From Roseateles subflavus (GTDB lineage: Bacteria; Pseudomonadota; Gammaproteobacteria; Burkholderiales; Burkholderiaceae_C): a stretch of 64,000 nt of DNA. Shown one piece after another: positions 31,794-41,898 of the stretch; position 1 is the first letter of the stretch, and each line of letters starts with the position of its first letter. The position numbers and the translations under genes were made by a program. The stretch lies in contig NZ_JASVDS010000001.1 in NCBI RefSeq assembly GCF_030285365.1, positions 310,001 through 374,000 on the forward strand, written 5' to 3'. The notes under the pieces were generated by a model that worked only from the letters and a program-made list of their open reading frames with translations, was not told the origin of the DNA and ran no database searches.

Positions 31794-33893
31794 TTACCAG
31801 ACCTTGCAGCGCTCCGCAGCCGGCTTGACCATGGCCTGGCCGGGCTTGCAGGCGAAGGCCTTCTCGAACTCGGGCATGTTCACCGCCACGCCGTTGATGC
31901 GGTAGCGGCCCGGCGAGTGCGGGTCGGTGGCGGCGTGCACCCGGGCAGCCTCGGGGCGGGTGTCGCTGCAGTCCCACTGCGCGAAGCCCACGAAGAAGCG
32001 CTGCTCGGGCGTCAGGCCGTCGGCGGCGGGCAGCTGCTTGCCCGCGATCTGCGTCTGCCAGGCGGCCCAGGCCAGCACCAGGCCGCCGAGGTCGGCCAGG
32101 TCCTCGCCCAGCGTCAGCTTGCTGTTGATCCTGATGTCGTCGATGACCTTGTACTGGGCGTACTGCTTCGAGACGCAGGCAGCGCGCTGCTCGAAGGCCT
32201 TGGCGTCCTTCTTCGTCCACCAGTCCTTGAGATTGCCCTTGGCGTCGAACTGGCGGCCTTCGTCGTCGAAGCCGTGCACCAGCTCGTGGCCGATCGTGCC
32301 GCCGGTGTTGCCGTAGTTGGGCGCGTCATCCATCTTCGCGTCGTACAGCGGGGGCTGCAGCACGCCGGCCGGGAAGTTGATGTCGTTCATCTGGGCGTTG
32401 TAGTAGGCGTTCACCGTCTGCGGCGTCATGCCCCACTCGCCGCGGTCCAGCGGCTGGCCGATCTTGGCCAGGTCGCGGTGGCGCTCGAAGGCCTGGCCGC
32501 GCATCACGTTGCCCACGAAGTCCCCGCGCAGCACGGTGAAGCGGCCGTAGTCGCGCCACTGGTCGGGGTAGCCGACCTTGTTCACGATGCTGTGCAGCTT
32601 CTCGAGGGCACGCTTCTTGGTGTCCTCGCTCATCCAGGGCAGCGCCCGGATGGACTTGCCCATCTCCACCTCGATCTGCTCGGTCATGCGCTGGGTCGCG
32701 GCCTTCAGCTCCGGGCTGAAGTTGCGGGCCACGAACTCCTGGCCCAGGGCCTCGCCCAGCTGGCCATCGACCAGCGTCACGCACTTCTTCCAGCGGGCCT
32801 GCTGCTTGGGCACGCCGTGCAGCGTGTTCGAGAAGAACGCGAAGTTCTCGTTCACGAAGTCCGGGCCGAGGTAGGGCGACATGCTGCTGGCCAGCTGCCA
32901 GCGCAGCATCGTGCGCAGGTCCGCCACCGAGAGGCGCTTCCACTGCTGGGCCAGCGCCTTGTAGAAGGCCGGCTCGCTGACGTTGAACTCGTTCTGCGGG
33001 GCCAGGTCTTGCGCGCTCTGGTAGGCGGCGAAGTCGAAGTCGGGGATCAGGGCCTGCAGCTGCTTGCCGTTGAAGCGGTGGAAGCTCTTGTAGGGATCGC
33101 GCTTGTCGACGACGCTCAGCGAGGCCTTGGCCAGCGCCGTCTCGACGGCCAGCACCAGGCGCGCCTGCGCGGCGGCCTTGGGCGCCGGATCGCCCAGCAG
33201 CTCGAAGGTGCGGGCCACGTGGGCCTGGAACTTCGCGCGCAGCTCGCGGCTCTTGGCGTCGGTCTTGAGGTAGTAGTCCCGCTCCGGCAGGCTCAGGCCG
33301 CCGGTGCCGGCGAAGGCGATCTGGCGGGTGCTGTCGGCGAAGTCCTGGCCGGCGCCGAAGCTGAAGAAGAAGCGGCCGTTGTGCGTGTTCTGGTGCAGGG
33401 CGGCCAGCACGAAGGGCAGCTCGGACTTGTCCTTCAGCCCGTTGATGCGGTCCATCAGCGGCTTGAGCGCGGCCAGGCCCTTCTGGGCGACGGCGGTCTC
33501 GTCCATGCAGGCGGCGAAGTAGTCGCCGATCTTGGTCTGGGACTCCGTGCGGGTCTCACCGGCAGCCGCCGGCTCGGCCAGCTTGGCGAGGATGCCCCAC
33601 AGGTAGCGCTGGTTGTCGTTCGCGGCCTTGGCGTAGACGGACCAGCGGGCCTGGTCGTCCGGGATGGGGTTGTTCTTGTTCCAGCCGCCGCAGGCGTACT
33701 GGTACAGGTCCTCGCAGGGATCCGCGCTGCGGTCCATGGCCGAGAGGTCCAGGCTGGGCGTGTAGGGCAGGCGCTCCAGCGGCTGTTCGGCCGGCTTGGT
33801 CTCCTGCGCCTGGGCGAGGGTGGCGAACGCGAGCGCGGCGCCAAGGGCGCTCAGGCGCCAGGCGGACCGGGCAGTCTTGCGGGCAGTCTTCAT
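31794..33893 (-). CDS. M13-family (neprilysin-like) zinc metallopeptidase
   Basis: 699 residues with a Sec signal peptide (near AQA-QE, about 29). It has the M13 N-terminal block DPCEDLYQYACGGWNKNNPIP. The zinc site is HELVH at 536-540, with the third ligand Glu597 in GEDLADLGG. The late RVHAATDPHSPGRYRINGV and the terminal CKVW (disulfide and end motif of the family) are intact. It should cleave small peptides in the periplasm or outside the cell. A Rho-independent terminator follows, so it is a single-gene unit. Confidence 0.96.
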   Translation of the reverse strand: MKTARKTARSAWRLSALGAALAFATLAQAQETKPAEQPLERLPYTPSLDLSAMDRSADPCEDLYQYACGGWNKNNPIPDDQARWSVYAKAANDNQRYLWGILAKLAEPAAAGETRTESQTKIGDYFAACMDETAVAQKGLAALKPLMDRINGLKDKSELPFVLAALHQNTHNGRFFFSFGAGQDFADSTRQIAFAGTGGLSLPERDYYLKTDAKSRELRAKFQAHVARTFELLGDPAPKAAAQARLVLAVETALAKASLSVVDKRDPYKSFHRFNGKQLQALIPDFDFAAYQSAQDLAPQNEFNVSEPAFYKALAQQWKRLSVADLRTMLRWQLASSMSPYLGPDFVNENFAFFSNTLHGVPKQQARWKKCVTLVDGQLGEALGQEFVARNFSPELKAATQRMTEQIEVEMGKSIRALPWMSEDTKKRALEKLHSIVNKVGYPDQWRDYGRFTVLRGDFVGNVMRGQAFERHRDLAKIGQPLDRGEWGMTPQTVNAYYNAQMNDINFPAGVLQPPLYDAKMDDAPNYGNTGGTIGHELVHGFDDEGRQFDAKGNLKDWWTKKDAKAFEQRAACVSKQYAQYKVIDDIRINSKLTLGEDLADLGGLVLAWAAWQTQIAGKQLPAADGLTPEQRFFVGFAQWDCSDTRPEAARVHAATDPHSPGRYRINGVAVNMPEFEKAFACKPGQAMVKPAAERCKVW

Positions 33894-34008
33894 GGTGGGG
33901 AAAGCGTGTCTTCGTGAAGGCACGCATTGTGGCGCCTGAGGCCCGCCCCTGCCGCTCGTCAGCCCCGGCCTGCGGGTCAGGCCTTTCCCTAGGCCCGGGC
34001 GGCGGCGC

Positions 34009-35130
34009 TCAGTCGGCCAGGGTGCGATGGATCCCGAGCCGCCCCGCCTCCGCCCGCACCAGGGCCTCCACGCAGTCCGCATCGAGGCGCCCGGCCTGCA
34101 CGTCCTCGCGCAGGAGGTCCAGCGCGCGGGCGTCCGGCAGGGCGCGCTTGTAGGGGCGCACGGTGGTCAGGGCGTCGTAGACATCGGCCACCGCCACCAC
34201 GCGGGAGACCACGGGGATCTCCGCCAGGCGCAGGCCCAGCGGGTAGCCCGAGCCGTCGCCGCGCTCGTGGTGACCGCCGACGACCTCCCGCATCACCCGC
34301 GCGACCGGATCGGCCTGCAGGCCCAGGTCGTCGATCATGTGGTTGACGAGGTCCAGGCCGATGTCGACATGGCGCTTCATGACCGCCCACTCGTCCGCAT
34401 CGAGCGGCCCCGGCTTGAGCAGGGTGCGGTCCGGGATGCCCACCTTGCCGATGTCGTGCAGCGGCGCGAAGAGGTGGATGTACTCGATCGTCTCGTCGCT
34501 CAGCCCGTGGCGCTCGGCCACGCCCTGGGCGATGAGGCGGGCGTAGGCCGCCATGCGCTCGAGGTGGCGCCCGGTCTCGACGTCCCGGATGCGGGCGAAG
34601 CCCGTGGCGATGTCCACCGCGCCCACCAGCGTGTTCACGGCCGCCAGGCGCAGCAGGTAGAGCTGCGTGACGATGTCCGCGAACACGTCCAGGAAGACCG
34701 TCACCTCCGGCTGGAAGACATCCGGCTCCTTGGCATCGAAGAAGAGAAAGGCCACCAGGGCCTCGCCGTGGAAGATGGGCAGGGTGTAGCTGCTGCGGTA
34801 CTCGCGACCGCGCAGCCAGGCCGTGTGGGCGCTGTCGTTGGCAAAGGACTGGGCGATGTCGGACACCACCCGCGCCTCGCGCGCGTCGCGCAGCTTCAGC
34901 AGCGAGGGCACCTCGTGCAGGCGGGCCTCGTAGCGCTGCAGGGCGACCCCGTCCTCGTTGCTGCTCGCGAAAGTGCGCAGGGTGTCGCTGACCGGGTCGT
35001 AGAGCGCCAGCGCCACGCGGCTGATCCGGGGAAACCGGCTCTGGATGATCCCGTGCAGGCTGCGCAGGCGCCCGCCGAGGCCGGACTTGCGGACCTCGAT
35101 CTGCTGGAGATGCCGCAGCGGCTGGCTCAT
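34009..35130 (-). CDS. HD-GYP domain c-di-GMP phosphodiesterase with GAF-like sensor
   Basis: 373 residues. The N-terminal part (about 15-165) is GAF-like (RISRVALALYDPVSDTLRTFASSNEDG; YRSSYTLPIFHGEALVAFLFFD). The C-terminal HD-GYP domain has HDIGKVGIPD, EHHxxx-type GGHHERGDGSGYPLGL with an intact GYP motif, and VAVADVYDALTTVRPYK. It should hydrolyse cyclic di-GMP in response to a small-molecule or redox signal. I chose the start at 35130 because GGAAGG sits 7 bases upstream of it; two in-frame ATGs lie further upstream. Confidence 0.94.
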   Translation of the reverse strand: MSQPLRHLQQIEVRKSGLGGRLRSLHGIIQSRFPRISRVALALYDPVSDTLRTFASSNEDGVALQRYEARLHEVPSLLKLRDAREARVVSDIAQSFANDSAHTAWLRGREYRSSYTLPIFHGEALVAFLFFDAKEPDVFQPEVTVFLDVFADIVTQLYLLRLAAVNTLVGAVDIATGFARIRDVETGRHLERMAAYARLIAQGVAERHGLSDETIEYIHLFAPLHDIGKVGIPDRTLLKPGPLDADEWAVMKRHVDIGLDLVNHMIDDLGLQADPVARVMREVVGGHHERGDGSGYPLGLRLAEIPVVSRVVAVADVYDALTTVRPYKRALPDARALDLLREDVQAGRLDADCVEALVRAEAGRLGIHRTLAD

Positions 35131-35295
35131 GGGCATGCCTTCCGGTGCCATCGGAGCGGCACGTGTCGACCCATGCTAGCGGGCCGGCTGTCGCCGGCCT
35201 TGCAATCGCCCGGGCGCTTGCGCCAGATCAGGCGCAGACCGTGCATCCTTCTCGTTCTGCCGGGCCCCCGGGCCTTGCTGCAACAATGCGGGCCC

Positions 35296-36171
35296 ATGAA
35301 CGGCCTTCGCGCTCACCGCCCGTCCCCTCTCCTGCGCCGCCCGGGCGCCCTCGCCCTGCTGGCCTGCGCGCTGCTGAGCGCCTGCGCCACCGCACCCAAG
35401 GGCCTGCAGATCGACGACAGCTACCGTTCCCAGAACGAGGACAGCCGCGCGCAGCTGCTGATCCTGCACTACACCGTGGGCAACTTCGAGAGCTCACTGA
35501 AGACGCTCACCCAGCCCAATCCGAAAGGCGGCGAGGTCTCGGCCCACTACCTCGTGCGCGACGAGCCCGTGCGCACCTACCGACTGGTGGACGAATCCCG
35601 CCGCGCCTGGCACGCGGGCGTGAGCCGCTGGAAGAGCTGGGGCAACGTCAATGCGGCGTCCATCGGCATCGAGATCGTCAACCCCGGCCGGGTCCAGACG
35701 GACGAGGGCCCGCGCTACGCCCCCTACCCGCAGGCGCAGATCGACGAGGTGATCCGGCTGTGCCAGGACATCGTCGCGCGCCACCGCATCCGCCCGGACC
35801 GCATCCTCGGCCACAGCGACGTCCAGCCCCTGAGCAAGCAGGACCCCGGCCCCGCCTTCCCGTGGAAGCAGCTCTGGGCCGCGGGCCTGATTCCCTGGCC
35901 CGACGAGGCCCTGGCCGAGCGCCTGCGCCCGCAGTACGAGCAGGCCCTGCCGGATGCCGCCTGGTTCCAGCAGAAGCTCGCCCAGCATGGCTTCGGGCTC
36001 ACCCCCAGCGGCCTCTGGGACACCGAGACCCGGGCCGTGCTGGCCGCCTTCCAGATGAAGTACCGGCCGGCCCTCCATGATGGCGAGGCCGACGCCGAGA
36101 CCGCCGCGCTGCTGGACGTTGTCACCCGGCGCGACGGCCTTCGCATGAAGGACAGCGCCCCGGCGCGCTGA
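35296..36171 (+). CDS. N-acetylmuramoyl-L-alanine amidase, AmiD-like lipoprotein
   Basis: 291 residues. A lipoprotein signal, LLACALLSACAT (Cys about 31), is followed by an Amidase_2 domain: LLILHYTVGNFESSLKTL (zinc His), VSAHYLVRDEPVRTYRLV, ASIGIEIVNPG and the late ILGHSDVQPLSKQDPGPAFPW (zinc His and catalytic Lys/Asp region). A C-terminal peptidoglycan-binding domain (WFQQKLAQHGFGLTPSGLWDTETRAVLAAFQMKYRP) completes the AmiD architecture. It removes stem peptides from anhydro-muropeptides at the outer membrane. The dipeptide permease genes start 7 bases later. Confidence 0.94.
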   Translation: MNGLRAHRPSPLLRRPGALALLACALLSACATAPKGLQIDDSYRSQNEDSRAQLLILHYTVGNFESSLKTLTQPNPKGGEVSAHYLVRDEPVRTYRLVDESRRAWHAGVSRWKSWGNVNAASIGIEIVNPGRVQTDEGPRYAPYPQAQIDEVIRLCQDIVARHRIRPDRILGHSDVQPLSKQDPGPAFPWKQLWAAGLIPWPDEALAERLRPQYEQALPDAAWFQQKLAQHGFGLTPSGLWDTETRAVLAAFQMKYRPALHDGEADAETAALLDVVTRRDGLRMKDSAPAR

Positions 36172-36178
36172 CCCGCCC

Positions 36179-37186
<1,008 letters not shown>

Positions 37187-37187
37187 G

Positions 37188-38108
37188 ATGGCCATGCCGA
37201 CGCAAGACCTGACCCCCTCGCCCGCCGACGCCCGCCCGGTGCGCAGCCGCGGCCCGCTGCGCCTGGCCTGGGACCGCTTCGCGACGCAGCGCGGGGCGCT
37301 GGCCGCGCTGCTCGTCTTCGTCCTGATGGCGCTCGCAGCCCTGCTGGCGCCGTGGCTGGCGCCCCACGATCCGCTGCAGCAGTACCGGGACCACCTCCTG
37401 CAGCCGCCCGTCTGGATGGACGGCGGCAGCGCGCGCTTCCTGCTGGGCACCGACGAGCTCGGCCGCGACCTGCTCTCGCGGCTGCTGCACGGCGCACGCG
37501 TCTCGCTGGGCCTGGGGCTGGCATCCGTGGTGCTGGCGCTGGTGCCGGGCATCGCGCTGGGCCTGTTGGCCGCCTTCCACGAGCGCTGGCTGTCGCCGCT
37601 GGTGATGCGCAGCATGGACGTGCTGCTGGCCCTGCCCGGGCTGCTGCTGGCGATCTGCGTGATCACGATCCTCGGCCCGGGCCTCACGAACACGGTGATC
37701 GCCATCGCCATCGGCGCCCTGCCCGGCAGCACGCGGCTGGCGCGGGCGGCCGCCCTGGCCGAGAAGTCGCGGGACTACGTGCAGGCGGCGCGCGCCGCGG
37801 GCGCCTCGACGGCGCACCTGATGTTCCGCACGGTGCTGCCCAACTGCGCGGCACCGCTGATCGTGCAGGCCACGCTGGCGTTCTCCTCGGCCATCCTCGA
37901 GGCCGCCGGCCTGGGCTTCCTCGGCCTCGGCGTGCAGGCGCCGACGCCCGAGTGGGGCAGCATGCTGGCCTCGGCGCGCGACGCGCTGCAGCGCGCGCCC
38001 TGGGTGCTGAGCCTGCCCGGCCTCGCCATCCTCGTGACGGTGCTGAGCGTCAACCTCGTGGGGGACGGCCTGCGCGACGCGCTGGACCCGAAGCTGCGGC
38101 GGGCCTGA
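37188..38108 (+). CDS. dppC: Dipeptide ABC transporter permease DppC-like
   Basis: 306 residues. After a variable N-terminus come the OppC_N segment ([27 protein letters not shown]), LLGTDELGRDLLSRLLHGARVSLGLGL and the EAA loop EKSRDYVQAARAAGASTAHLMFRTVLPN. The terminal NLVGDGLRDALDPKLRR is the typical ending. A copy of the dispersed 14-mer encodes TQDLTP at residues 5-10, the variable, unstructured start. DppB and DppC should form the channel for peptides delivered by a family-5 binding protein such as that at 44406. Confidence 0.94.
   Translation: MAMPTQDLTPSPADARPVRSRGPLRLAWDRFATQRGALAALLVFVLMALAALLAPWLAPHDPLQQYRDHLLQPPVWMDGGSARFLLGTDELGRDLLSRLLHGARVSLGLGLASVVLALVPGIALGLLAAFHERWLSPLVMRSMDVLLALPGLLLAICVITILGPGLTNTVIAIAIGALPGSTRLARAAALAEKSRDYVQAARAAGASTAHLMFRTVLPNCAAPLIVQATLAFSSAILEAAGLGFLGLGVQAPTPEWGSMLASARDALQRAPWVLSLPGLAILVTVLSVNLVGDGLRDALDPKLRRA
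37202..37215 (+). repeat. Dispersed 14-mer GCAAGACCTGACCC, copy 4
   Basis: An exact copy, extended to GCAAGACCTGACCCC at 37216, in the first codons of dppC, where it encodes QDLTP in the variable N-terminus. Confidence 0.75.
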
Positions 38109-38125
38109 GGCCCCCGCAGCCCGGA

Positions 38126-38923
38126 TCAGCGCGGGGCGAGCAGCGTCTTCGTGGCCTCGCCCACCTCGGCGGTGAGCATGTCGGTCAGGAGCTTGACCTT
38201 CGAGGGACCGTCCAGGCTCTCGAAGGGATCCGCCACGCCCTCGTCGCGCGATCCGACGACGGCCTCGGCCTTGGCCACGACCTTCTGGGCCAGCACGGCG
38301 CCGGTCCGGGCGTCGATCAGCGAGGCCTTCACATAGACGTAGGGCGCGAGGAAGCCGCGCGCGACCTCGCCCGTCTCGCGCAGATCAGCGCGGTTGATCT
38401 GGCGCACCCGCATCAGGTCGTCCACGTAGAAGCCGAGGCCCGTGAGCACGCCGTTGCCCGTCGCGAAGTCCACGCCCTGCACGCGCAGGTCCGTCCGCAC
38501 CGGCGTGATGAGGATCAGCTGCGTGGCCTGGATCTGCTGGAGCGTGGGCTTCAGCGCCGCGGGGATCTCATAGCGCGGACCTTCGGGCTGGCCCAGCGGG
38601 TCCCCGAACAGGCGGGCGGAGGGCAGCTTCAGCAGCAGGAACTCGCTCTCGGGCGCCACCTGCTTGCCGGCCTTCTCGACCGCCACCAGGGAGGTGCCGT
38701 CCATCAGGCCGGCCGGCATCGGCCAGGCGTCGCGGCGGTTGCTGTCCAGGTGGCTGCCGGTCTTGCGGCTGCCGGTCACGACCTGCAGCTCGTCCCCCAG
38801 CAGCGACACCACGGCCACACGCTGCGGCGTGCCGGCCGCCTGCGCGGCGCTCAGGCCGGTGAGGCCCCACAGCCCGGTGACCGCCAGGGCGGCGAGGCTC
38901 AGGCGGCGTGCGGTGTTTGTCAT
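38126..38923 (-). CDS. Exported hypothetical protein
   Basis: 265 residues with a signal peptide (near AQA-AG, about 30). The mature part begins RVAVVSLLGDELQVVTG and contains LQQIQATQLILITPVRTD, GVLTGLGFYVDDL and a C-terminal YVYVKASLIDARTGAVLAQ. The last pattern resembles proteins that store an assembled surface or outer-membrane value, as in some CsgG- or LpoB-like lipoproteins, but no lipobox is present. The family is not recognised and function is unknown. It converges on dppC, with 17 bases between stops. Confidence 0.72.
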   Translation of the reverse strand: MTNTARRLSLAALAVTGLWGLTGLSAAQAAGTPQRVAVVSLLGDELQVVTGSRKTGSHLDSNRRDAWPMPAGLMDGTSLVAVEKAGKQVAPESEFLLLKLPSARLFGDPLGQPEGPRYEIPAALKPTLQQIQATQLILITPVRTDLRVQGVDFATGNGVLTGLGFYVDDLMRVRQINRADLRETGEVARGFLAPYVYVKASLIDARTGAVLAQKVVAKAEAVVGSRDEGVADPFESLDGPSKVKLLTDMLTAEVGEATKTLLAPR

Positions 38924-39042
38924 GCTCCCTCCAGAATTGGTGTTAGGTGCGGCGATGCTATCGCAGGTCCTGGCTCCCGGCGCCGGTCGTGATTCAATCC
39001 GGGGGCAGGCCGGCCGCCTGACGCCAGCCCCGCGGGAGTCCC

Positions 39043-39972
39043 ATGAGCCACTTCGCCTTCCTGAGCCAGTCCACCTTCATGAAGCAGCCTGCGGCGGCGC
39101 CCGGCGCCCGCCCCTTCGGCCTGGCCGGCATTGCCTGGGACGGCTGCGTGACCAACCGCCCCGGCGCCCGCTTCGGCCCCCGCGCCATCCGCGAGGCCAG
39201 CCACATGCTGTGCGACGGCATTCATCCGTTCTTCAACACCACGCCCGACGGCCAGCTCGCGGACTTCGGCGACCTGCCCCTGCCCAACACCAGCCTCGAG
39301 GGCATGCGCGCGGCGATGATGCCCCTCATCGCGCCCCTGATCGCGCAGCAGCACATGGTGTGGCTGGGGGGCGACCACAGCATCACGCTGCCCCTGCTGC
39401 GCGCCTACCGCGCGCACCACGGTCGCCCGCTGGCCTGCCTGCACTTCGACGCCCACTGCGACACCTGGGAAGACCACTTCGGCGAGCCCAGCGGCCATGG
39501 CACCTGGGTCTACGAGGCCCTGCAGGAGGGCCTGGTGATGCCCGCCGGCATGGTCCAGCTGGGCATCCGTTCGGCCGGCCAGCGCGAGGCGCGCGACTAC
39601 GTGCGGGACCAGGGCGGGCTGATCTACGACGCCCGCCGCCTGCGCGGGCTGGAGAGCCCCGCGCAGCTGGCCGGCATCCTGGGCGAGATCCGCGCGCGCC
39701 TGGCCGCGCTGGGCCATCCGCCGGTCTACCTCAGCCTCGACATCGACTGCCTGGACCCGGCCTTCGCGCCCGGCACCGGCACGCCGGAGCCCGGCGGCAT
39801 GAGCAGCAACCAGGTGCTCAGCGTGCTGGAGGAGCTGGCCGACCTGCCCTGGGTCGGCATGGACTGCGTCGAGGTGGCCCCGCCCTACGACCACGCGGAG
39901 CTCACGAGCTACGCAGCCGCGCAGTTCGTCTGGACCTACCTCTGCGGGCGGCTGGCGCAGGCGGCGCGCTGA
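39043..39972 (+). CDS. speB: Agmatinase/ureohydrolase SpeB-like
   Basis: 309 residues of the arginase/agmatinase family. Dinuclear manganese ligands are visible: His in WLGGDHSITLP, the HFDAHCDTW block (Asp, His, Asp) and SLDIDCLDPAFAPGTGTPEPGG (two Asps). The C-terminal GMDCVEVAPPYDHAELTSYAAAQF matches SpeB. It should release urea from agmatine to give putrescine; related guanidino substrates cannot be excluded. The stop region overlaps the convergent MBL gene by 37 bases. Confidence 0.92.
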   Translation: MSHFAFLSQSTFMKQPAAAPGARPFGLAGIAWDGCVTNRPGARFGPRAIREASHMLCDGIHPFFNTTPDGQLADFGDLPLPNTSLEGMRAAMMPLIAPLIAQQHMVWLGGDHSITLPLLRAYRAHHGRPLACLHFDAHCDTWEDHFGEPSGHGTWVYEALQEGLVMPAGMVQLGIRSAGQREARDYVRDQGGLIYDARRLRGLESPAQLAGILGEIRARLAALGHPPVYLSLDIDCLDPAFAPGTGTPEPGGMSSNQVLSVLEELADLPWVGMDCVEVAPPYDHAELTSYAAAQFVWTYLCGRLAQAAR

Positions 39973-40763
39973 GGGGCACCGGCCGGCTCGTAGCGACGGG
40001 TCTCGCCGTCCTGCGGCACCCACAGGCGAGCGCCCAGGAAGGCGGCCCGCTCGCGCACCTCGGCCCGCGACACCGGGCAGTGGTCCAGCGCCTCGAGATG
40101 GTTGACGAGCACCTGGCCGCCATAGTCCCGCACGGCCGCGGCCAGCTCCTCGGCGTCCATCAGGATCTCCCCGCCGAGGTCGAAGCGCGCGCCGCCCGCC
40201 GGCAGGATGGCCAGGTCCGGCTTCAGGACCGAGAGGCAGTGCCGCACGGGATCGGTCAGCACCGTGTCACCCGCCACATAGACGCTGGGCTCTCCCGGCA
40301 TCTCGATCAGGTAGCCCATGCCGTGGGCCATCAGCCGCCCCACCCAGCCCCGGCCGTGCAGGCAGGGAATGGGGGTGATGTGGCCGCCCAGGAAGGACTG
40401 GCGCTGCGGGCCTGACAGCGGCAGCGTCACGAGCCCCCGGGCCGCCAGCCAGCCCGCGTCATCGGGCATGCAGGCCACGGGCAGCGCGCGCTCGCGCAGG
40501 AAGCGCCGCCCGGCGCGGTCCAGGTGGTCGAAGTGGCCTTTCTGGCAATGCGTGATGAGGGCATGCGTGGCCCGCTCCAGCGCTGGAGCGGCTCCGGCTG
40601 GCAGCGGCACGAGCGGATTGCGGCGCCGCGTGCCGCCCAGGTAGCGCAGGCTGGGCAGCGCCCCGGCGTCAGCCAGCATCGGGTCGACCAGCAGGCCGAC
40701 GGCCTGACCGCCGCTCGTGAACTCCAGCAGGACGGTGGCATTGCGGATCTGGGTGATTTGCAT
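39936..40763 (-). CDS. MBL-fold metal-dependent hydrolase, UlaG-like
   Basis: 275 residues. The metallo-beta-lactamase fold with the UlaG/L-ascorbate-lactonase-type layout: MQITQIRNATVLLEF, the metal motif THCQKGHFDHLD, HGMGYLIEMPGEPSVYVAGDT, and NHLEALDHCPVSRAEVR near the end. The first motif is HCQKGHFDH rather than HxHxDH, so the metal pattern is a variant. It is divergent from the GlxA-type regulator at 40882 with 118 bases between, suggesting it is that regulator's target. Substrate is unknown. Confidence 0.87.
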   Translation of the reverse strand: MQITQIRNATVLLEFTSGGQAVGLLVDPMLADAGALPSLRYLGGTRRRNPLVPLPAGAAPALERATHALITHCQKGHFDHLDRAGRRFLRERALPVACMPDDAGWLAARGLVTLPLSGPQRQSFLGGHITPIPCLHGRGWVGRLMAHGMGYLIEMPGEPSVYVAGDTVLTDPVRHCLSVLKPDLAILPAGGARFDLGGEILMDAEELAAAVRDYGGQVLVNHLEALDHCPVSRAEVRERAAFLGARLWVPQDGETRRYEPAGAPQRAACASRPQR

Positions 40764-40881
40764 CGGGGTCCTTGCGCAGGGCGCGGTGAGAGCAGACCGT
40801 GCCATTGTTCAAAGCGCTCGCCCCCCGCACAATGGCCTGATCTGCCAAGATCCTTCGGTTTCCAGCCAAACGCCTGACCCC

Positions 40882-41880
40882 ATGCCGCCACCGCCCCTGC
40901 ACCTGGGCCTGCTGCTCTTCGACGGCTGCATGCCGGCCGGGCTCTTCGCCGCCGCCGATCTCGCCCGGGCGGCCAATCTGCGCCTGGGCAGGACGGCCTT
41001 CGTCGTGCGCTGGGTCAGCCTCGACGGCCGGCCGGTGCAGACCTGGCAGGGCCCGGCCCTGGCCCCCGAGGCCGCCCTGGCCGAGGCCGGCTGCGAGGCC
41101 TGGCTCGTTCCCGGCCTGTGGACGGCGTCCCGGTCCGACCTCGACCGTCAGCGGGCGGCCCTGGACCCGCTCGTGCAGGCGCTGCGGACCCGCCCTGCCC
41201 GGGAGTCCCTGTGGAGCTACTGCGCCGGCGTGGCCCTGCTCGCGGCGGCAGGCCGGCTCGATCACCGCGACGCGACAGCCACCTGGTGGCTCCGGCCGGC
41301 CCTGGCTGAACGCTTTCCCCACGTGCGCTGGCGCTTCGACGAGCAGGTCGTGCACAGCGGACCGATACGCACGGCCGCGGGCCCGCACGGCTACCTGCCC
41401 CTGATGCTGCAGAGCCTGTCCGAGCGCCTGGACGCGGACGCCTTGCGCGACGTCGAGGCCGTGCTGATGCTGCCGCGGCCGCAGCAGTGGCCGCCGCAGT
41501 TCCGCTGCGTCGAGCTGCTGAGCCAGGAGGATGCGCGGCTGCGCCAGCTGATCGTCTTTGCGCAGCGTCAGCCGGCCCAGGCGCTGACGCTGGCCGGCGC
41601 CTCGGCGGCGATCGGCATGTCCCTGCGCACGCTGGGCCGCTGGCTGCCGGCGCAGACCGGGCGGCCGGCCGGTCAGTGGCTGCGGCTGCTGAAGCTGCGG
41701 CAGGCGGCGGAGCAGCTGTGCGAGTCCTCGGCCCCCGTCAAGACGGTGGCGGCCGCCCTGGGCTACGCCAGCGAGGCCAGTCTGCACCGCAGCTTCCAGG
41801 CGCTGCTGGGCTGCACGCCCGGCCAGTTCCGCCAGGCCCATGCCCGCCCCCCTCGCCCCGGAGCGCCGAACGCCGGCTAG
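40882..41880 (+). CDS. GlxA-type AraC-family transcriptional regulator
   Basis: 332 residues. The N-terminal half is a DJ-1/PfpI (GATase1-like) domain: LHLGLLLFDGCMPAGLFAAADLAR, CEAWLVPGLWTAS and ESLWSYCAGVALLAAAGRLDHRDATATW. The C-terminal half is an AraC double helix-turn-helix: TLAGASAAIGMSLRTLGRWL and VKTVAAALGYASEASLHRSFQALLGCTPGQFR. The nucleophile-elbow region holds Cys (SYCAGVALL), as in other GlxA-like regulators, where it is thought to bind rather than cleave. It likely controls the divergent MBL gene. Confidence 0.92.
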   Translation: MPPPPLHLGLLLFDGCMPAGLFAAADLARAANLRLGRTAFVVRWVSLDGRPVQTWQGPALAPEAALAEAGCEAWLVPGLWTASRSDLDRQRAALDPLVQALRTRPARESLWSYCAGVALLAAAGRLDHRDATATWWLRPALAERFPHVRWRFDEQVVHSGPIRTAAGPHGYLPLMLQSLSERLDADALRDVEAVLMLPRPQQWPPQFRCVELLSQEDARLRQLIVFAQRQPAQALTLAGASAAIGMSLRTLGRWLPAQTGRPAGQWLRLLKLRQAAEQLCESSAPVKTVAAALGYASEASLHRSFQALLGCTPGQFRQAHARPPRPGAPNAG

Positions 41881-41898
41881 CGGTCGGCGGGCCGGCGC

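Noticed and set aside
31533-33917. A 794-residue open frame antisense to the M13 peptidase
   Set aside because: It runs opposite a gene with an intact HELVH site and CKVW end; its own translation is repetitive Leu/Val/Gly/Arg without any domain.
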